Position numbers and translations under genes: made by a program. A DNA stretch of 64,000 nt from Thermoproteota archaeon (GTDB lineage: Archaea > Thermoproteota > Nitrososphaeria_A > Caldarchaeales > Calditenuaceae): the NCBI GenBank assembly GCA_030550235.1, contig JAUQPU010000002.1:28602-92601 (forward strand). Direction: 5' to 3'. Positions 41,985 to 51,464 of this stretch are shown here, piece by piece (within the stretch, counting starts at the first letter, position 1; each line of letters starts with the position of its first letter). A model generated the notes under the pieces. It was not told the origin of the DNA, searched no databases, and saw only the letters and a list, made by a program, of their open reading frames with translations.

Positions 41985-43409
41985 CTACGCTCTGGTCCTC
42001 CCCCTCACCCTCGGGTTGACGACAGGCTCAAGCCCCAGGGAAATCATCACAAATGTAAGCGAAGTAATTATTATTAGTATCCCGGGAGGGAGTATCCACC
42101 ACCAGTAGCCTAGATATACTGCCGCGCTTCTGAACCCCAGCTCGAGTATCTGGCCCCAAGTCGGGAGGGAGGGGTCTCCGAGGCCGAGGAAGCTCAGCGC
42201 CGCCTCGAGGAGTATGAAACTGGGGGTGAAGAAGATAATTTGCGCGATTATGAAGGGTGCTATGTGTGGGAAGATGTGTCGCGCAAGTATTCTTAGTCTC
42301 GAGGCCCCCACGGCGCGGGCTGACTCTATGAACTGTGTCTCACGGAGCTGCAGGACGATTGACCTCGTAACTATTGTTAGACCTGGCCAGCCGAAGGCTA
42401 CGAAGGCGAAGATGATTATCCATAGCTTAGCGCCGAAGCTGAAGACGAGGAATATTAGTATGGGTAGTAATGGGATGTTATTCATGAAGTCTGCCAACCT
42501 CTGAATCGTGTTATCTATCTTGCCACCCATGTATCCGCTCACCAGTCCGAGTGTGGCACCTATCCCGGTTACTATGACTGAGGTGATTACTCCTATGAAT
42601 AGGGATATGGGGAAACCGAGTAGAAGCCCAGTGGCCAGGTCCCGCCCAATCACGTCAGTCCCCATCATGCCATACGCTTCGCCGCCGATCAATATTCTGA
42701 CCCGCTCTATCCTAGTCTCACCTGTCCCCTGAATCGCCGTCAATGTGAACCTATAAACACCATTCAGAGGGATGGTTGAGCCGCCTCTCGGAGACCCCAT
42801 CAAGTACCGCTGAAGCCCCTCTTGTATAATCCTGTAAGGCGAAACAGGCATGTCGAATCTATCCCCGTAGAGCTGCGCCAAGTTTCTCGCAAACTCATCA
42901 CTAGAGGATATCAATACCCTCTCCGGGGCCTGTTCAAACCGCTGAATCGGCGGGCTCTCACCCGGCCTAGGAGGAGGAACCACTAGCCTCGCAGCCTCGA
43001 CCGAGTAACCGTCAGGTCTCACGATGGTAAGGACTAAAACTGGAGGTGTACCTGTGTATCTGAGCTTTTCGACGGACAGGGTTATGTAAGCAGGGTATGA
43101 ATCTCCCCTATAGTCATAGAGCATGTCTATTGACTTTGAGTTGCCTGAGAATTGAACGCCGCTCGCTGTTAGGGTGACAGTCTCAAGGAGCTTCTTTTCC
43201 GAGAAGATGTTAACCCAGACTGGAGGAGCGCTCTTAGGAAAGTCGACCCAATGCTGCGGGTCGTTCCATTGGCTAGATATTTCTGCTATCGGGAGGACCG
43301 TGATTGTGTAGAGGGAAACTCCTGTTAGGATGATTAGGAGTGCTAGACCAGCCCTCCCAGTCCAAGTAGACAAGAAAATTTTGAAACCGCCTTCAAGCTT
43401 GATGCTCAT
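41985..43409 (-). CDS. oppC: ABC transporter permease, OppC type, with large external insert
   Basis: A 474-residue inner-membrane permease. After the first helix (about 16-36) comes an extracytoplasmic insert of about 200 residues rich in beta-type sequence, then the usual BPD_transp_1 domain with five helices; the EAA loop is in ESARAVGASRLRILARHIFPHI. Typical bacterial OppC is about 300 residues; the enlarged form recurs in archaeal sugar/peptide transporters. It overlaps oppB by four bases. Confidence 0.9.
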   Translation of the reverse strand: MSIKLEGGFKIFLSTWTGRAGLALLIILTGVSLYTITVLPIAEISSQWNDPQHWVDFPKSAPPVWVNIFSEKKLLETVTLTASGVQFSGNSKSIDMLYDYRGDSYPAYITLSVEKLRYTGTPPVLVLTIVRPDGYSVEAARLVVPPPRPGESPPIQRFEQAPERVLISSSDEFARNLAQLYGDRFDMPVSPYRIIQEGLQRYLMGSPRGGSTIPLNGVYRFTLTAIQGTGETRIERVRILIGGEAYGMMGTDVIGRDLATGLLLGFPISLFIGVITSVIVTGIGATLGLVSGYMGGKIDNTIQRLADFMNNIPLLPILIFLVFSFGAKLWIIIFAFVAFGWPGLTIVTRSIVLQLRETQFIESARAVGASRLRILARHIFPHIAPFIIAQIIFFTPSFILLEAALSFLGLGDPSLPTWGQILELGFRSAAVYLGYWWWILPPGILIIITSLTFVMISLGLEPVVNPRVRGRTRA

Positions 43410-44452
43410 ACCCTCACCCGCGGATCAACAATCATGTATAGAATCTCTAGAATAAATCTGGCCACCACGTAGACTAGTGTGAACATGTATACAAGCGATA
43501 GTATTAACGCCTCGTCAGACTGAACTATTGCTTCAAAAAACAATGTACCCATGCCCGGCCAGGTGAAGACTGTCTCGGTAAGTATTGCGCCACCGATAGA
43601 GCCTGCGAGGCCTAGTATTATGTTCGTCAAGATAGGTGGTGCGGCCACCCTCATGATATACCTTCTATTCACAAGGTTTTCAGGCAAGCCCTTAACTCGA
43701 GCCACCTGAACAAAATCCTCCTGGGCGATGTTCAAGACAATAGTCCTTGTCACATATATTGTTAAACCAACATTAACGATGACCAGGACTGATATTGGAA
43801 GAGTTGCGTGCCAGACGACATCCAGCGCCCGCATAAACGGTTCTGATGGTGGAGGGGAACTGTAGAGCCCTCCATATGGGAAGAACTTGAGATAGAAAGC
43901 GAATATCAGGATAAAGAGTATCCCGAGCCACCAAGTTGGTACCGCGTAGCTTATGGCTGAGAGGAATGAGGTGGCCTTGTCGAGCCTAGAGCCTGGCCGC
44001 GTAGCAATTCTTACACCGAGCAAGATGCCTATTAGGAAGTTAATAGCGATAGCTGTTGAGACAAGTATCACGGTGTTGGGGAGCCTCTCCATGATGATGT
44101 CTGAGATCAGGTTGCTTCCTGCGAATGTTTGGGCAAGCCTAGCTCTTCCCAGGTCTAGCGTTATGACTCTTAGCAGCATACTGGGCAACCGCTCGTACCA
44201 TGGCCTGTCGAGACCATAGCTTCTCGTTAGCTCTATCCTGTATTTAGTAACCGCCTCCTCGAGGGCTTGTGGGTCGCGAATCTGACCCGCAACAGCCTGC
44301 CTATATAGCCTGACCTCCTCGTTTATGATTGAAGACAGCACCCTGTCTGAAAGCCCTGTAGCACCGAATATTACTACCACGAAGAGGAGAACACTAACTA
44401 GAACTACAGCGAGCGATAAGGCCTTAAAGGCGAGCTTAGCGTAGATCCCCAA
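43406..44452 (-). CDS. oppB: ABC transporter permease, OppB type
   Basis: A 348-residue permease with six membrane helices. The OppB hallmark SYGLDRPWYERLPSMLLRVITLDLGRA precedes the membrane domain, and the EAA loop is VARVKGLPENLVNRRYIMRVA. First gene of oppBCDF, divergent from the substrate-binding protein gene. Substrate may be oligopeptides or, as in several thermophilic archaea, oligosaccharides; two glycosidase genes in this window make sugars plausible. Confidence 0.92.
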   Translation of the reverse strand: MGIYAKLAFKALSLAVVLVSVLLFVVVIFGATGLSDRVLSSIINEEVRLYRQAVAGQIRDPQALEEAVTKYRIELTRSYGLDRPWYERLPSMLLRVITLDLGRARLAQTFAGSNLISDIIMERLPNTVILVSTAIAINFLIGILLGVRIATRPGSRLDKATSFLSAISYAVPTWWLGILFILIFAFYLKFFPYGGLYSSPPPSEPFMRALDVVWHATLPISVLVIVNVGLTIYVTRTIVLNIAQEDFVQVARVKGLPENLVNRRYIMRVAAPPILTNIILGLAGSIGGAILTETVFTWPGMGTLFFEAIVQSDEALILSLVYMFTLVYVVARFILEILYMIVDPRVRV

Positions 44453-44463
44453 GCTAAAAAATC

Positions 44464-44481
44464 AATACGCTGAGTCGTATT
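44464..44481. promoter_or_regulatory. Inverted repeat in the divergent opp/SBP promoter
   Basis: AATACG-CTGAGT-CGTATT, perfect 6-base arms, lies in a 53-base divergent gap. The right arm overlaps the TATA-like gtattaatg about 25 bases before the binding-protein ATG. A regulator here could control both transcripts. Confidence 0.5.
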
Positions 44482-44505
44482 AATGCCTTAGCCTAACAAC
44501 ATATA

Positions 44506-47355
44506 ATGGATATGAAAAAACAGCGGGATGGTTTGGTAAAAATTTATATCAGACAGTCATGGATTAAACTGCTGATGAAATCGTCACAGGGAAGGCTCTT
44601 TTTAGGCCTCTTCGCTGCGCTGATCGGTGTATTTCTGCTGCTATCTGACGTAGCTGTCCCGGTGTATGCGCAGTATGTGGCACCTCATACTGAGCCAGGT
44701 CCTGCCGTCGATTCAATCACCTTCAAGAGAGTGCCGTTAGACTTGGGCGCTGCCGCGGTAGAGGCTAAAGAAATCGATGCCTATATATTTGGATTAAGGC
44801 CGGCGCAGGCTAAGGCAGTGGCTGGGAAGCCAGGGCTCAAATTATACCCAGCGCCGAGCGGTCTTTACTCGATTGTTCTGAATCCCGCACCGGCTCCGGC
44901 TGGTGAGCTGAATCCGTTAGCCGATAGGGAGATCCGCTTTGCGTTGAACTACCTCATAAACAGGGATTTCATCGTTAGGGAGCTTTTCGCAGGATTCGGT
45001 GCCCCGATGGTGGTATATCTAACACCTTGGGACTACGACTACATCACAAACATCGACTTGATACTCAGATACGACTTCCGCTACGACCCTGCCTATGCCT
45101 CGCAGATAATAGATGAAAGGATGAGGGCTCTAGGCGCCGAGAAGATAGGGGGCAAGTGGTACTATGGGGGAAAGCCGGTGACGATAAAGTTCGTCATCAG
45201 GGTTGAGGACGAGAGGAGGCAGATAGGCGACGCAATAGCCTCAGACCTCGAAAAGGCTGGCTTCACGGTTGAGAGAATGTATATGGAATTCGGCCCAGCT
45301 ATTGAGACTGTATATAATACCGATCCTGCCGAATTTAGATGGCAGATCTATACTGAGGGCTGGGGGAGGACGGGTATTCTGAAGTATGACAGTGATCCAG
45401 GTGCTTTCATAGCTCCTTGGGAGGGTAACATGCCCGGCTGGGCGGTGGAGGGTTGGTGGCAGTATCAGAACGCTGAACTTGATGAACTCACGCAGAAGCT
45501 GTACAGGGGCGAGTTTGCCTCTAGGGAGGAGAGGGACAGGATGATGAAGAGGGTTTTAGAGCTGGCGCTGCAGGACTCTGTCAGGTTATGGGTGGCAACT
45601 AGACTCGACTCCTATATCGCGAGGGAAGATCTTACGGGGATTAGCCAAGACATCGGGGCTGGGCTCCGGTCGCTACTCGTCTGGAGAAACGCCTATGTCC
45701 TGGGTAAATCCGACCTAACACTTGGTCATCTCTGGGTTTGGACAACAAGAACAACTTGGAACCCTATGCAAGTCGCGCTGGTGGGCGGTTTCGTTGACGT
45801 ATACTCAGTCGACCAAGCCTATCTTACATCAGACCCAAGTACCTGGATTCACCCGTACACAGGCATACCGATCCCATTCCGCTCCAGCTGGGAGGTCAGG
45901 ACTGCCGGGCCTACAGGCTCGATCAATGTTCCAGCAGACGCCTACATCTGGGATGCCGAGAATGACAGATGGGTCTCCGCCGGCGGTGCAACTGCGAAGA
46001 GTGTAGTAACCTTCGACTACTCACGATTCTTGCAGAGTAATTGGCACCACGGCATACAGATATCGCTTGCAGACCTACTCTACCATGTGGCGACACGCTT
46101 TGAGGTAGCCTTCGATAAGGAGAAATCGGCTCTTGAGCCTGCCATCTCAGGGACACTGTCTGAGTCGCTAAAAACTATTAAGGGCATAAGGATACTGCCC
46201 GATAATCGTGTGGAGGTCTATATAGATTACTGGTTCTTCGATAATGCATACATTGCACAGTTCGCTGAGCTCTGGCCGACACTCATGGTGCCTTGGGAAG
46301 TAATCGCGGCGAGTGACAGGCTCAACTATGTCGAGAAGAAGTACGCTTACGGTGGAGCCTCCTCAAGAGCTAGGGGAGTTAGCTGGTTAAACCTAGTCCT
46401 CGCAGAGCACGCCTCAGATGTGGTGGCAGAGCTTGACAAGATGCATACTGAAGGATTCTTCCCCGCTAGCTACTTCACTTTGGGCAACAGTGTCTTCGAG
46501 ACGCCTGCAGGTGCTCAGGAGAGGTACTCCACTGCAATAGACTGGGGAAATGAGCATCGCCACATGTGGATAAGCAACGGGCCATTTTACCTCGACAGCT
46601 TCGATTCAGCCGCCCAGACCTCCGTTCTAAAGGCCTTCAGAGACCCAACTTATCCATTTAAGCCCGGAGACAACTTCTACCCATTCATCACGCCGGTCCA
46701 GATACTCAGAATAGGTAAAGGCACTGTTGTACCTGGCTCCTCTGCCCAGTTCCTAATCGACGCGGAGGGAGAGGGGGTATTGAAGTCTAGATACCTCATA
46801 CGGGACGTTGCGACAGGCCAGATACTGGCTGTGGGCGACTCAGAGTCCGTTACGCCAAAGAGGATGCTCATCCGGTTATCCCCTGACTTCACGTCTAAGC
46901 TTACACCCGGCGCCCTCTACGAGCTAATAGTCGCCACCTACAGCGAGGACGCAGCGACAATCTCAGTCTCAAGAGACTTCTTCGACGTCCTAAGCTTAGC
47001 GCCTGTAGAGAGGGAGATCGAGGCGGTCTCAAAGGAGCTAACAGACAGGCTTAGGGCCGTCTCAGAAGATCTCGCAACCGCCATCTCTGGACTCAGTACT
47101 GCGGTATCCAACGTGGACAGCAAATTAGACAGAACGGCTGATAACATAAGGAGTGAGGTGAGGAGTAGTGTGGAGGATGTGAGGGCGCGGGTGGATGCAG
47201 CCACAAACACTCTGACTAACGATATAAGGAACCTCCAAGCAGTAGCTCAGAGCACGCTGACAGTAGCCCAGATAGTAATGGCACTCGCAGTAATCGCCAT
47301 AGTCCTCTCAGTGGTCTCGGTAATAAGGCGTCCAAAGGCGGCAGCGACTGCGTAG
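44506..47355 (+). CDS. ABC transporter solute-binding protein, family 5, membrane-anchored
   Basis: A 949-residue extracytoplasmic receptor of the oligopeptide (SBP_bac_5) family. An N-terminal membrane segment (about 30-50) precedes VYAQYVAPHTEPG. The binding domain shows LADREIRFALNYLINRDFIVRELF. It is nearly twice the usual length: a second long segment follows about residue 420. The C-terminal end has a heptad-rich region (about 835-915) and a membrane helix (about 918-940) closed by RRPKA, a stalk-and-anchor design seen in archaea. Divergent from and partner of oppBCDF. Confidence 0.9.
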   Translation: MDMKKQRDGLVKIYIRQSWIKLLMKSSQGRLFLGLFAALIGVFLLLSDVAVPVYAQYVAPHTEPGPAVDSITFKRVPLDLGAAAVEAKEIDAYIFGLRPAQAKAVAGKPGLKLYPAPSGLYSIVLNPAPAPAGELNPLADREIRFALNYLINRDFIVRELFAGFGAPMVVYLTPWDYDYITNIDLILRYDFRYDPAYASQIIDERMRALGAEKIGGKWYYGGKPVTIKFVIRVEDERRQIGDAIASDLEKAGFTVERMYMEFGPAIETVYNTDPAEFRWQIYTEGWGRTGILKYDSDPGAFIAPWEGNMPGWAVEGWWQYQNAELDELTQKLYRGEFASREERDRMMKRVLELALQDSVRLWVATRLDSYIAREDLTGISQDIGAGLRSLLVWRNAYVLGKSDLTLGHLWVWTTRTTWNPMQVALVGGFVDVYSVDQAYLTSDPSTWIHPYTGIPIPFRSSWEVRTAGPTGSINVPADAYIWDAENDRWVSAGGATAKSVVTFDYSRFLQSNWHHGIQISLADLLYHVATRFEVAFDKEKSALEPAISGTLSESLKTIKGIRILPDNRVEVYIDYWFFDNAYIAQFAELWPTLMVPWEVIAASDRLNYVEKKYAYGGASSRARGVSWLNLVLAEHASDVVAELDKMHTEGFFPASYFTLGNSVFETPAGAQERYSTAIDWGNEHRHMWISNGPFYLDSFDSAAQTSVLKAFRDPTYPFKPGDNFYPFITPVQILRIGKGTVVPGSSAQFLIDAEGEGVLKSRYLIRDVATGQILAVGDSESVTPKRMLIRLSPDFTSKLTPGALYELIVATYSEDAATISVSRDFFDVLSLAPVEREIEAVSKELTDRLRAVSEDLATAISGLSTAVSNVDSKLDRTADNIRSEVRSSVEDVRARVDAATNTLTNDIRNLQAVAQSTLTVAQIVMALAVIAIVLSVVSVIRRPKAAATA

Positions 47356-47535
47356 AACACAACATAGCCTCCTCTTTTTTCTATTTGCCATATTCCACTC
47401 GACATACTAAATATTCTATTGATGAAAAAATCTATATTTTTTGACATTTTTTACAAATAATCTCTTTTTTGGCGAACATGTGACGACATATTTATATGGA
47501 CGTACGGCGAGCCGATATACTTAAGTGAGTCTAGC
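47356..47535 (+). promoter_or_regulatory. SBP terminator zone and amt promoter
   Basis: T-rich tracts (cttttttct near 47370 and ttttttgacatttttt near 47436-47455) after the binding-protein gene look like archaeal termination signals. A TATA-like tttatatgg at 47491-47499 lies about 40 bases before the amt ATG. The gap is markedly AT-rich against its surroundings. Confidence 0.5.
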
Positions 47536-48756
47536 ATGGTGGACGCCGGTGATACAGCTTGGGTATTGGTCTCTGCCGGCCTAGTTATGTTGATGACCCC
47601 GGGCCTCGGCCTCTTCTACGCCGGGCTCTCAAGGAGGAAGAACGTTGTCGCCGTCCTAATGCAGTGCTTCATAGCCATAGCTACAATCTCTGTTATATGG
47701 GCGCTCTGGGGGTATAGCCTCGCCTTCGGCCCCAGCCGCGGAGGATTTATAGGAGGTCTGGAGTGGTTTGGCCTCACGGGAGTTGGAGGAGAGCCGAATC
47801 CAGACTACGCTGCGACAATACCACACTCAACATATATGCTATTCCAGGCAATGTTCGCAATAATAACACCTGCACTAATCGTCGGCGCATTCGCTGAACG
47901 TGTCAGATTCGGCCCATTCCTACTATTCCTCGCCCTTTGGTCGACACTAGTTTACGCACCTATAGCCCACTGGGTCTGGGGGGTTGGAGGCTGGCTGAGG
48001 AGCTTGGGCGCCCTTGACTTTGCAGGTGGGACGGTAGTCCACATAAGCTCTGGAGTCTCAGCCCTAGTGGCGGCAATAGTGATCGGAAAGCGCATAGGCT
48101 ATGGTAGCTTCGCGATGGAGCCGAGCAGTCCTACGCTTGTTATACTGGGGGCGGGGCTCCTATGGTTTGGCTGGTTCGGCTTCAATGGTGGCAGCGCGCT
48201 AGCCTCAGGTGGCCTCGCCTCGAACGCTTTTATGGTCACGCACCTAGCAGCATCAGCAGCTGCTCTGACTTGGATGGTGGCGGGCTGGATACATAAAGGC
48301 AAGCCTAGCAGCATAGGAGCCGCAAGCGGAGCTGTGGCAGGTCTAGTAGCCATAACCCCAGCCTCAGGCTTTGTCGGGCCGCAGGCGGCGCTCGTTATAG
48401 GCGGAGTAGCTGGCATCCTGTGTTATATGGGTGTGAATATGCGGGCGATGCTTGGCGTTGACGACTCACTTGATGTCTGGGGTGTTCATGGTGTAGGGGG
48501 TACATGGGGCTCAATCGCAACGGGAATATTCGCGGATGTGTCGATAAACTCTATGGGAGCCAATGGGCTTCTTCTGGGAAACCCCTCACTACTAGGTGTG
48601 CAGCTGATAGGGGTCGCCGCAACCTGGGCCTACGCTGGAGCAATGACGTTTATCATTGTCAAGCTGGTGGACAAGCTGGTAGGGCTGCGGGTTAAGCCGA
48701 TGGAGGAGATGATAGGGCTGGACATAACTCAGCATGGTGAATATGCGGTTGTGTGA
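47536..48756 (+). CDS. amt: Ammonium transporter Amt
   Basis: A 406-residue trimeric ammonium channel with 11 membrane helices. Family landmarks: AWVLVSAGLVMLMTPGLGLFYAGLSRRKN, the first pore histidine in GGTVVHISSGVSAL, FGWFGFNGGSAL, and the second in DVWGVHGVGGTWGS. The PII gene follows 15 bases later, the standard amt-glnK pair in which PII blocks the channel when ammonium is plentiful. Confidence 0.96.
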   Translation: MVDAGDTAWVLVSAGLVMLMTPGLGLFYAGLSRRKNVVAVLMQCFIAIATISVIWALWGYSLAFGPSRGGFIGGLEWFGLTGVGGEPNPDYAATIPHSTYMLFQAMFAIITPALIVGAFAERVRFGPFLLFLALWSTLVYAPIAHWVWGVGGWLRSLGALDFAGGTVVHISSGVSALVAAIVIGKRIGYGSFAMEPSSPTLVILGAGLLWFGWFGFNGGSALASGGLASNAFMVTHLAASAAALTWMVAGWIHKGKPSSIGAASGAVAGLVAITPASGFVGPQAALVIGGVAGILCYMGVNMRAMLGVDDSLDVWGVHGVGGTWGSIATGIFADVSINSMGANGLLLGNPSLLGVQLIGVAATWAYAGAMTFIIVKLVDKLVGLRVKPMEEMIGLDITQHGEYAVV

Positions 48757-48771
48757 GGAGGTGAGGGTTAG

Positions 48772-49113
48772 ATGAAGATGGTGCATGCTATTATAAGGCC
48801 TGAACTCCTTGAGGAGGTAAAAAGGTCGCTCGAAAAAGAGGGATTCCATGGCCTCACAGTCTACGATGTGAGGGGACGCGGAAGACAAGACAGCTTCTCA
48901 TGGAAAATCAGGGGGAACATCTACAAGATAGACCTGCTCCCGAAGCTGAAGATAGAGATAGTTGTAGAGGACGACCAGGCTCAAAGGGTTGCAGAGATAA
49001 TACGGTCGGCCGCGTCCACAGGCGAGATAGGTGATGGAAAAATCTTCATAACCCACGTCGAGGAGGCTATCAGAATAAGGACAGGTGAGACTGGTCCAGA
49101 GGCTGTTAAATAG
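48772..49113 (+). CDS. glnK: PII nitrogen regulatory protein without the T-loop tyrosine
   Basis: A 113-residue PII signalling trimer. The B-loop and C-terminal signatures are intact (STGEIGDGKIF, EEAIRIRTGE). In the T-loop, GRQDSFSWKIRGNIYKIDLLPK, the uridylylated Tyr51 of enteric PII aligns with Ile, and no serine is at the cyanobacterial position. Covalent modification there is therefore unlikely, and control would be by ATP/ADP and 2-oxoglutarate binding. It is cotranscribed with amt. Confidence 0.93.
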   Translation: MKMVHAIIRPELLEEVKRSLEKEGFHGLTVYDVRGRGRQDSFSWKIRGNIYKIDLLPKLKIEIVVEDDQAQRVAEIIRSAASTGEIGDGKIFITHVEEAIRIRTGETGPEAVK

Positions 49114-49117
49114 AGCC

Positions 49118-50512
49118 CTAGCCTACGCTCCCACTCATCTCAAGCTCTATAAGCCTGTTGAACTCTACCGCATACTCCATTGGGAGGGTCTTTGTGAAGC
49201 TCTCGAGGAACCCGAGGACAATCATGTTTAAGGCATCCTGCTCGGGAATACCCCTGCTCATCAGGTAGAAGATCTGGTCCTCACCAATTCTGCCTACTGT
49301 TGCCTCATGGGTAACTGTCGCGTCCTCCTCATGTATTTCATTATAGGGATAGGTATCTGTCCGGGACATGTCATCTAGTATAAGAGCATCACAACGTACG
49401 CTCGACTTTACACGCTTGGCTCCCTTCGATACATGCAGCAACCCCCTATAGGATGTCCTTCCACCATCCTTGCAGACTGACTTAGAAGTAATCCTGCTGG
49501 TTGTGTCAGGTGCGAGGTGGACGGCCTTCGCGCCCGTATCCTGGTGCTGGCCCCTCCCTGCAAAGGCAACCGAGAGAACCTCAGCCCTAGCTCCACGCCC
49601 GAGGAGATATACACTCGGATACTTCATGGTCGCCTTACTCCCAATGTTCGCGTCAACCCACTCAACAACAGCGTCCTCATAGGCGAAGGCCCTCTTAGTC
49701 ACGAGGTTATAGACATCTGTACTCCAGTTCTGGAGCGTAGTATACCTGACATAAGCCCCCTTCATCGCTATAATCTCAACAACAGCTGAGTGGAGGCTCT
49801 CAGAGCTGTAGATGGGGGCAGTGCAGCCTTCAATATAGTGGACCTTACTCCCAGGCTCTGCAACTATCAATGTCCTCTCAAACTGGCCAACGTTAGCCGC
49901 GTTGATCCTAAAGTAGGCCTGGAGAGGAAACTCAACATGTACGCCCTCAGGAACATAGACGAAACTCCCTCCACTCCAGACGGCAGTGTTCAAGGAGGCG
50001 AATTTATTGTCATTCGGAGGAACAACAGTCCCGAAATACCTCTTTACAATAGAGGGATACTCTCGCAGAGCCGTATCCATATCGCAGAAGATGACGCCCT
50101 GCTTCTCAAGCTCTTTCCTCACGTTATGGTACACAACCTCTGAGTCGTACTGGGCCCCCACACCAGCTAAGAACTTTCTCTCAGCTTCAGGAATTCCAAG
50201 CCTGTCAAACGTCTTCTTTATATACTCGGGGACCTCCTCCCAGCTACTAAACTTCCTATCGGTCGGACTAACATAGTATCTAATCTTGTTGAAGTCGAGG
50301 CCGCTAAGGTCCACACCCCAAGTCGGCATATCCCTCTCAACGAAATATCGATACGCCTTAAGCCGCAGCGCAGTCATCCATTCCGGCTCATCCTTGAGCC
50401 TAGATATCTCCTCAACGACCCTCTCGGAGATTCCGGGCTGGAAGATGTGTTTGTAATCTACCTCGTCTCTGAAATTGTATTTGCTATAGTCGAAACTTAT
50501 CTCGGTTGTCAT
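49118..50512 (-). CDS. sufB: Fe-S cluster assembly scaffold SufB
   Basis: 464 residues of the SufB/SufD family. AGVGAQYDSEVVYHN, VPEGVHVEFPLQAYFRIN, YIEGCTAPIYSSESLHSAVVEI, and the C-terminal VTHEATVGRIGEDQIFYLMSRGI. The last segment and the conserved cysteine in EGCTAP favour SufB over SufD. sufC and sufD are not beside it in this window. A TATA-like atttatata lies about 25-35 bases upstream on the coding strand. Convergent with glnK. Confidence 0.93.
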   Translation of the reverse strand: MTTEISFDYSKYNFRDEVDYKHIFQPGISERVVEEISRLKDEPEWMTALRLKAYRYFVERDMPTWGVDLSGLDFNKIRYYVSPTDRKFSSWEEVPEYIKKTFDRLGIPEAERKFLAGVGAQYDSEVVYHNVRKELEKQGVIFCDMDTALREYPSIVKRYFGTVVPPNDNKFASLNTAVWSGGSFVYVPEGVHVEFPLQAYFRINAANVGQFERTLIVAEPGSKVHYIEGCTAPIYSSESLHSAVVEIIAMKGAYVRYTTLQNWSTDVYNLVTKRAFAYEDAVVEWVDANIGSKATMKYPSVYLLGRGARAEVLSVAFAGRGQHQDTGAKAVHLAPDTTSRITSKSVCKDGGRTSYRGLLHVSKGAKRVKSSVRCDALILDDMSRTDTYPYNEIHEEDATVTHEATVGRIGEDQIFYLMSRGIPEQDALNMIVLGFLESFTKTLPMEYAVEFNRLIELEMSGSVG

Positions 50513-50659
50513 AGTTCCCGTATAACAGTGTTATTCCTCTATATAAATTGGTGGTATTTACACCGCGAAAATATCTGCCCATCGTATTTACAACATATAC
50601 GCACACGACCCGTTAATACGACACATTTAAATCAAGAGCAAACCTAACATAGACTGGCG

Positions 50660-51151
50660 ATGGAAATGTTGGCAACAGAGCAGGAAAAAGGAATAATGGC
50701 GACGAATAGTAGGAAGATACTGGTATATTTGAATGGGTCTGAAGTGGATAGTAGAGTTCTGGAGTCTGCCGCAAAAATGGCCATAGAAGAGGGTGCTGAG
50801 TTAGTCATTATGACGGTTCTGAAGAGGGTTAAGAGTATTCCGGACGAATTTATACGATTCGTCAACTCTGAGAGGTTCGTTGACCCACCCCACTACCTAT
50901 ACTACAAGTATGTGGGTGAGGCCATCCTTGCTCCGCATCTTGAAAGGTTGAGGGCATTGGGAGTGCCTTACGAGGTCCAGATAGAGATTGGAGACAGGAA
51001 TGAGAGGATTGAGGCTGTCGCCAGGTCCGTAAAGCCATACAGGCTGGTTCTGCCGCTGAATGGCTGGAGGCGGAAGCTCTTTCCGGGCCTGCCGTTTTTA
51101 AAGGCCTCAAACAACCTCAAGCTAGACTACCCCATAACGCTGATACCGTAG
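50660..51151 (+). CDS. UspA-like (HUP-fold) protein
   Basis: 163 residues with the universal-stress-protein fold: KILVYLNGSEVDSRVLESAAKMAIEEGAELVIMTVL at the start. The nucleotide-binding G-x-x-G-x(9)-G-S/T motif of ATP-binding Usp proteins is absent at the C-terminus, so ATP binding is doubtful. A TATA-like catttaaat at 50624-50632 sits about 30 bases upstream of this ATG, supporting it over the internal ATG at codon 13. Confidence 0.72.
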   Translation: MEMLATEQEKGIMATNSRKILVYLNGSEVDSRVLESAAKMAIEEGAELVIMTVLKRVKSIPDEFIRFVNSERFVDPPHYLYYKYVGEAILAPHLERLRALGVPYEVQIEIGDRNERIEAVARSVKPYRLVLPLNGWRRKLFPGLPFLKASNNLKLDYPITLIP

Positions 51152-51209
51152 AAAGGTTCTAAAACCACTATTGTAATCTCCGATAAAACATCAAAACATA
51201 TTCTTGTTT

Positions 51210-51464
51210 TTATGAAGTTTTTAGCCTGTATTCTTTGCCCTCACAGTCGACCACCCCTTGCACCCGCCTAATGAAAGACACGCAGTTATAGCATAGCAGG
51301 AATGGGACAGTCTGCTTAGCGACAGGGCACTCCACATATTCCTTCTTCATCTTCGCTATCATTTTACTGCTCAGCGATTTCTTCAGGCTATCCACGATTG
51401 TCTGATCAACCTTTAAACTCTTAGAAGAAATCTTCACCTCCACATGATGTTGCGGCGTCCTCAA
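51210..51464 (-). CDS. Hypothetical small Cys-rich protein
   Basis: 84 residues, basic and lysine-rich in the first half (KISSKSLKVDQTIVDSLKKSL), with four cysteines in the second half (VECPVAKQTV, LCYNCVSFI, VDCEG) that could bind zinc or an Fe-S cluster. The start is a TTG. No family recognised. Codon-like composition and the absence of competing ORFs make it likely real. Confidence 0.55.
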   Translation of the reverse strand: MRTPQHHVEVKISSKSLKVDQTIVDSLKKSLSSKMIAKMKKEYVECPVAKQTVPFLLCYNCVSFIRRVQGVVDCEGKEYRLKTS

